Positions 5,090 through 7,291 of a stretch of DNA of 7,291 nucleotides are shown piece by piece. Both the position numbers and the translations under genes were made by a program. Position 1 is the first letter of the stretch. Each line of letters begins with the position of its first letter. Source of the DNA: CAYJBH01 sp964369965 (lineage in GTDB: Bacteria; Bacillota; Clostridia; Oscillospirales; Ruminococcaceae); the NCBI GenBank assembly GCA_964369965.1, contig CAYJGF010000038.1, forward strand, positions 1-7,291, given 5' to 3'. The notes beneath the pieces are model-generated. The model made no database searches. It saw only the letters and a list, made by a program, of their open reading frames with translations, and was not told the origin of the DNA.

Positions 5090-7291
5090 TTTGTATCAAC
5101 TCCTTTCAGTGCCCTTTTTCTGCTAAGTGGGTTGATTTTTTTCTCTATAACCGTAATTCCTACCGTGAGCAAATACGCTAAAATAAAATAAATTATCGCC
5201 GTTGCTATGAGTGGGAAGAATGCCTCATAGGTGCGGCTTCGTATTATATCGCTCATCTTGGTGAGGTCCTGTATCGCTATGTACCCGACAACCGAGGTCA
5301 TCTTGACCAGTGAGATGAATTCGCCTTTAAATACCGGCAAAAAATGCCGTGCCGCCTGAGGGAACACAATCTTAAAGAATGTCCCCGTCTTGGAAAAACC
5401 TAACGCGAGCGCCGCCTCACTTTGACCTCGCTCCACCGCTAAAATACCCATGCGCATCATCTCCGACACATAGGCGGCAAAGTTCATGCCAAAACTAAGC
5501 ACCGCAATCCATATCGGATTGCCGTAGTATGAGGCGAAAACAATATAGTTGAATATCATGAGTATAACAACTATCGGTGTGCCTTGGAAAAGTCGTATGT
5601 ATACGGTGGCGGCACCGTACAAAAGCCTGTTTTTAGACATTTTTGCAAGGCAGATACCAAAGCCAAGCAACCCTCCAAACGCCGCGGATAATACCGAGAT
5701 TATAAGGGTTGTGCCTATGCCCTCCAGTATGAGCTGCCACCTTGACTCCGTTATAAAGGTCGCGGTGAAGCTGTTCGCCAACGAGGTGAAAAAGTTCTCA
5801 TCCTCGACTATCGGCGTGAGTGAGCGTGTGACACCCATAATCCCGCCGGTGTAATAGGGGATGGTGAAATCCACCACCTTTAATCGCTCCTCGGTTATGG
5901 ACATGCAACCGCTGACAATATCTGCTTTTCCACTCTCCAGCGCCGGGATAAGCGCATCGAAATTTGTGGGTGTGAACTCAACGTTCATGCCGAGGGCGTG
6001 ACCTATCCGCAGAACAAGCTCTATGTCATACCCGAGCGAGTCACCGCCGTCGCCGACATAGGACATCGGCACCGTGACCGAGTCGTGCGCATATCGCAGT
6101 GTCTCCGTTGCACTTGAAAAATCAAGCTCCGGCAGAGTTTTTATACTCTCATCGGCGGAAAACCATTTCTCTGCGAGCGCGTCCATGGTGCCGTCCTCAT
6201 AAAACTGCTCGATAATCGCATTGATTTGCGGTGTTAACTCACTGTTCTTTTTCAAGGCTATGCCATAGATATCGTCGACCAAAACATCGCCCATTGTGGC
6301 AAGCTCCGGTCGTTGTGAGACAAGGAGTCTTGCAACCGGCTCGTCCACCATCATCGCCGCCGCCTTGCCGGAGGACACCGCCTCAACGCCGGAGGGCAGG
6401 TCGTTATAATAGTACTGCTCATAGGTGCCGGCACCGATACCGTCGTCCACATAGTCAAAAAATGCCGCACCGGATAGGGCCGCCACCGTCTCGCCACGCA
6501 AATCCTCATAGGAGGAAATTTCCGGCACGGGCGTTGTGTGTGCAGCTCCCGATACTGTCGCTATGCTGTTGTCATTCACAAGCAGGCATATCTCGGAGTC
6601 GATGTAGGTATCACTCACCAACATAACCTCACGCACGGCATCGGTCGCGTTTAGATTAGCGACGAGCAGGTCGAGAGCGCCGGTCTCCATCCCGGCTATC
6701 AGTGAGGGGAAGTTCATGGTTTTAACTTCAATTTCGGCATTCAGATGGAGTGCCAACCGCTTGATAAACTCGGCATCAAATCCGGTCAGCTCGCCCCCTT
6801 CGCCGAAATAGTTCATCGGTTGGGTCATGCCCTCGGTGCCGACGATAATCTGCCTGTCGGGGTTTTGCGGTGTCGCTATGTCCGGCATTTCAGGGTCAAC
6901 AGTGCCAAACCATCGCTCATACATATCGTCATAGGTGCCATCCTCTCGATAGAGGGCGATAAACTCGTTCACCTCGGCAATCAGTGCCTCATTTTCAAAC
7001 GGTGCACCGATGGTTATAAATTCATCCGCTATCTTGGAGTTCGGCAGGATTTTGAGTGCCGAGTTTGAATTTTCGGCATACTCCAAGGCGTGCTTATCAA
7101 AGACAAAGCCGTCTATCTTTTGCCCCTCAAGCGCTATATATGCATCGGATACGGAGCTGTAATAGACAATCTGCGCCTCGTCAAAAAATGCCTCACCGGC
7201 ATACATTGCCGCCGCCCCCTCCGGCAGACCGACGATATACTCACCGCTGTTGAGTTGTTCGGGCGTGGAGATTATCGCATCACTATCCGAC
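5086..7291 (-). CDS. tandem SBP family 3 lobes fused to HisM/GlnP-type permease, 5' truncated
   Basis: This is a membrane subunit of a polar amino acid ABC importer with its solute receptors built in. The frame is open to the window edge; the first in-frame ATG (7206) is internal, since 28 further codons (SDSDAIISTPEQLNSG and on) match a binding-protein lobe. Numbering from that Met, segments run: lobe 2 from the edge to 101, ending EDGTYDDMYERWFG; lobe 1 at 118-210 (GFDAEF); lobe 2 at 231-350 (YEDLRGETVAALSG, ending EDGTMDALAEKWFS); lobe 1 at 368-459 (GYDIEL, ITEERLKVVDFTIPYYTGG); then the permease at about 487-690. Asp37 and Asp288 sit where the ligand amino group is usually bound, Arg441 where the carboxylate is bound. 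The permease carries the EAA loop (EAA 597-599, Gly603, Ile613, Pro616). The start, and presumably a signal peptide, lies outside the window. Amino acid specificity cannot be read. Confidence 0.92.
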   Translation of the reverse strand, partial: SDSDAIISTPEQLNSGEYIVGLPEGAAAMYAGEAFFDEAQIVYYSSVSDAYIALEGQKIDGFVFDKHALEYAENSNSALKILPNSKIADEFITIGAPFENEALIAEVNEFIALYREDGTYDDMYERWFGTVDPEMPDIATPQNPDRQIIVGTEGMTQPMNYFGEGGELTGFDAEFIKRLALHLNAEIEVKTMNFPSLIAGMETGALDLLVANLNATDAVREVMLVSDTYIDSEICLLVNDNSIATVSGAAHTTPVPEISSYEDLRGETVAALSGAAFFDYVDDGIGAGTYEQYYYNDLPSGVEAVSSGKAAAMMVDEPVARLLVSQRPELATMGDVLVDDIYGIALKKNSELTPQINAIIEQFYEDGTMDALAEKWFSADESIKTLPELDFSSATETLRYAHDSVTVPMSYVGDGGDSLGYDIELVLRIGHALGMNVEFTPTNFDALIPALESGKADIVSGCMSITEERLKVVDFTIPYYTGGIMGVTRSLTPIVEDENFFTSLANSFTATFITESRWQLILEGIGTTLIISVLSAAFGGLLGFGICLAKMSKNRLLYGAATVYIRLFQGTPIVVILMIFNYIVFASYYGNPIWIAVLSFGMNFAAYVSEMMRMGILAVERGQSEAALALGFSKTGTFFKIVFPQAARHFLPVFKGEFISLVKMTSVVGYIAIQDLTKMSDIIRSRTYEAFFPLIATAIIYFILAYLLTVGITVIEKKINPLSRKRALKGVDTK
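5100..5106 (-). promoter_or_regulatory. ribosome binding site of the importer ATPase, inside the upstream gene
   Basis: On the minus strand AAAGGAG (5106 down to 5100) precedes the ATG at 5089 by 10 nt. It lies inside the last codons of the permease fusion, whose TGA overlaps that ATG in ATGA (5089-5086). This arrangement favours reinitiation by terminating ribosomes. Confidence 0.7.
5137..5748 (-). other. HisM/GlnP-type membrane domain of the fusion
   Basis: Residues about 487-690 of the fusion (numbered from the Met at 7206) form a BPD_transp_1 domain. It opens with WQLILEGIGTTLIISVLSAAFGG, typical of the polar amino acid permease N-terminus (GxGxTLxxS). Hydrophobic segments follow at about 497-520, 540-560, 564-580, 630-645 and 664-686. 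The EAA loop, which docks on the ATPase Q-loop region, is EAALALGFSKTGTFFKIVFP, with Phe-Pro replacing the common Leu-Pro. A basic tail (NPLSRKRALKG) ends the protein in the cytoplasm. As a single permease gene, the transporter probably works as a homodimer. Confidence 0.85.
5830..7291 (-). repeat. internal duplication of SBP lobe 2-lobe 1 units, about 250-residue period
   Basis: Two consecutive units of the fusion protein are homologous. Equivalent landmarks are offset by nearly the same distance: lobe-2 Asp37 and Asp288 (251), the EDGTxDxxxExWF end motif at 88 and 337 (249), and the lobe-1 G-F/Y-D motif at 142 and 392 (250). Residues are numbered from the Met at 7206. The protein similarity is clear in the motifs but low overall and not evident as a DNA repeat, so the duplication is old. 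Each unit is about the length of one complete family 3 binding protein. Confidence 0.75.

Noticed and set aside
6231..6626. Plus-strand open frame of 131 codons opposite the SBP-permease fusion
   Set aside because: Its product is Arg/Pro/His/Cys-rich low-complexity sequence typical of an antisense shadow; the opposite strand encodes clear binding-protein lobes.
7204..7206. ATG at 7206 as the start of the permease fusion
   Set aside because: The frame continues upstream through 28 codons that encode the beginning of a binding-protein lobe (TPEQLNSGEYIVGLPEG), and no ribosome binding site or signal peptide is present at this Met.
6904..7291. First lobe 2 as a non-homologous N-terminal domain
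   Set aside because: It shares the EDGTxDxxxExWF ending and the ligand-Asp position with the second lobe 2 at an offset of about 250 residues, so it is a copy of the same lobe.

Overview
The window looks like part of a low-to-moderate GC Gram-positive (Firmicutes, probably Clostridia) chromosome. Evidence: purine-rich Shine-Dalgarno sites, a consensus sigma-A-type promoter, a TTG start, a lipobox lipoprotein, and the protein families present. Assignment to Clostridia is an inference from family recognition. Both edges cut through genes.

Plus strand, 1-3993: the 3' end of a MacB/FtsX-type ABC permease is followed by a Gly/Met/Glu-rich lipoprotein with an MPEG repeat tract. A MacB/LolD-type ABC ATPase begins 4 nt after the lipoprotein. 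A near-ideal promoter (TTGACA, 16 nt, TATAAT) then precedes an OmpR-family response regulator and a HAMP-containing sensor histidine kinase, 3 nt apart. This reads as an export or envelope-stress module with its own two-component system. The sequence does not show what is exported or sensed.

Minus strand, 7291-4013: a two-gene operon with a 4-nt ATGA overlap encodes a polar amino acid uptake (PAAT) ABC importer. The first gene, open at the window edge, fuses solute-binding (SBP family 3) lobes to a HisM/GlnP-type permease. The lobes run lobe 2, lobe 1, lobe 2, lobe 1, membrane domain, with an internal period of about 250 residues. That order looks circularly permuted relative to a normal binding protein, unless another lobe 1 lies outside the window. 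The second gene is a GlnQ-type ATPase with an extra C-terminal domain of about 115 residues. That domain resembles a degenerate GHKL (RsbW/SpoIIAB-like) ATPase fold lacking the usual N-box Asn and G1 Asp.

The two clusters converge on a 19-nt gap at 3994-4012 with no recognisable terminator. There is no gene-free stretch over 300 bases, and I saw no RNA genes, insertion sequences or CRISPR. The most unusual content is the importer: interleaved duplicated binding lobes plus a pseudo-GHKL tail on the motor subunit.
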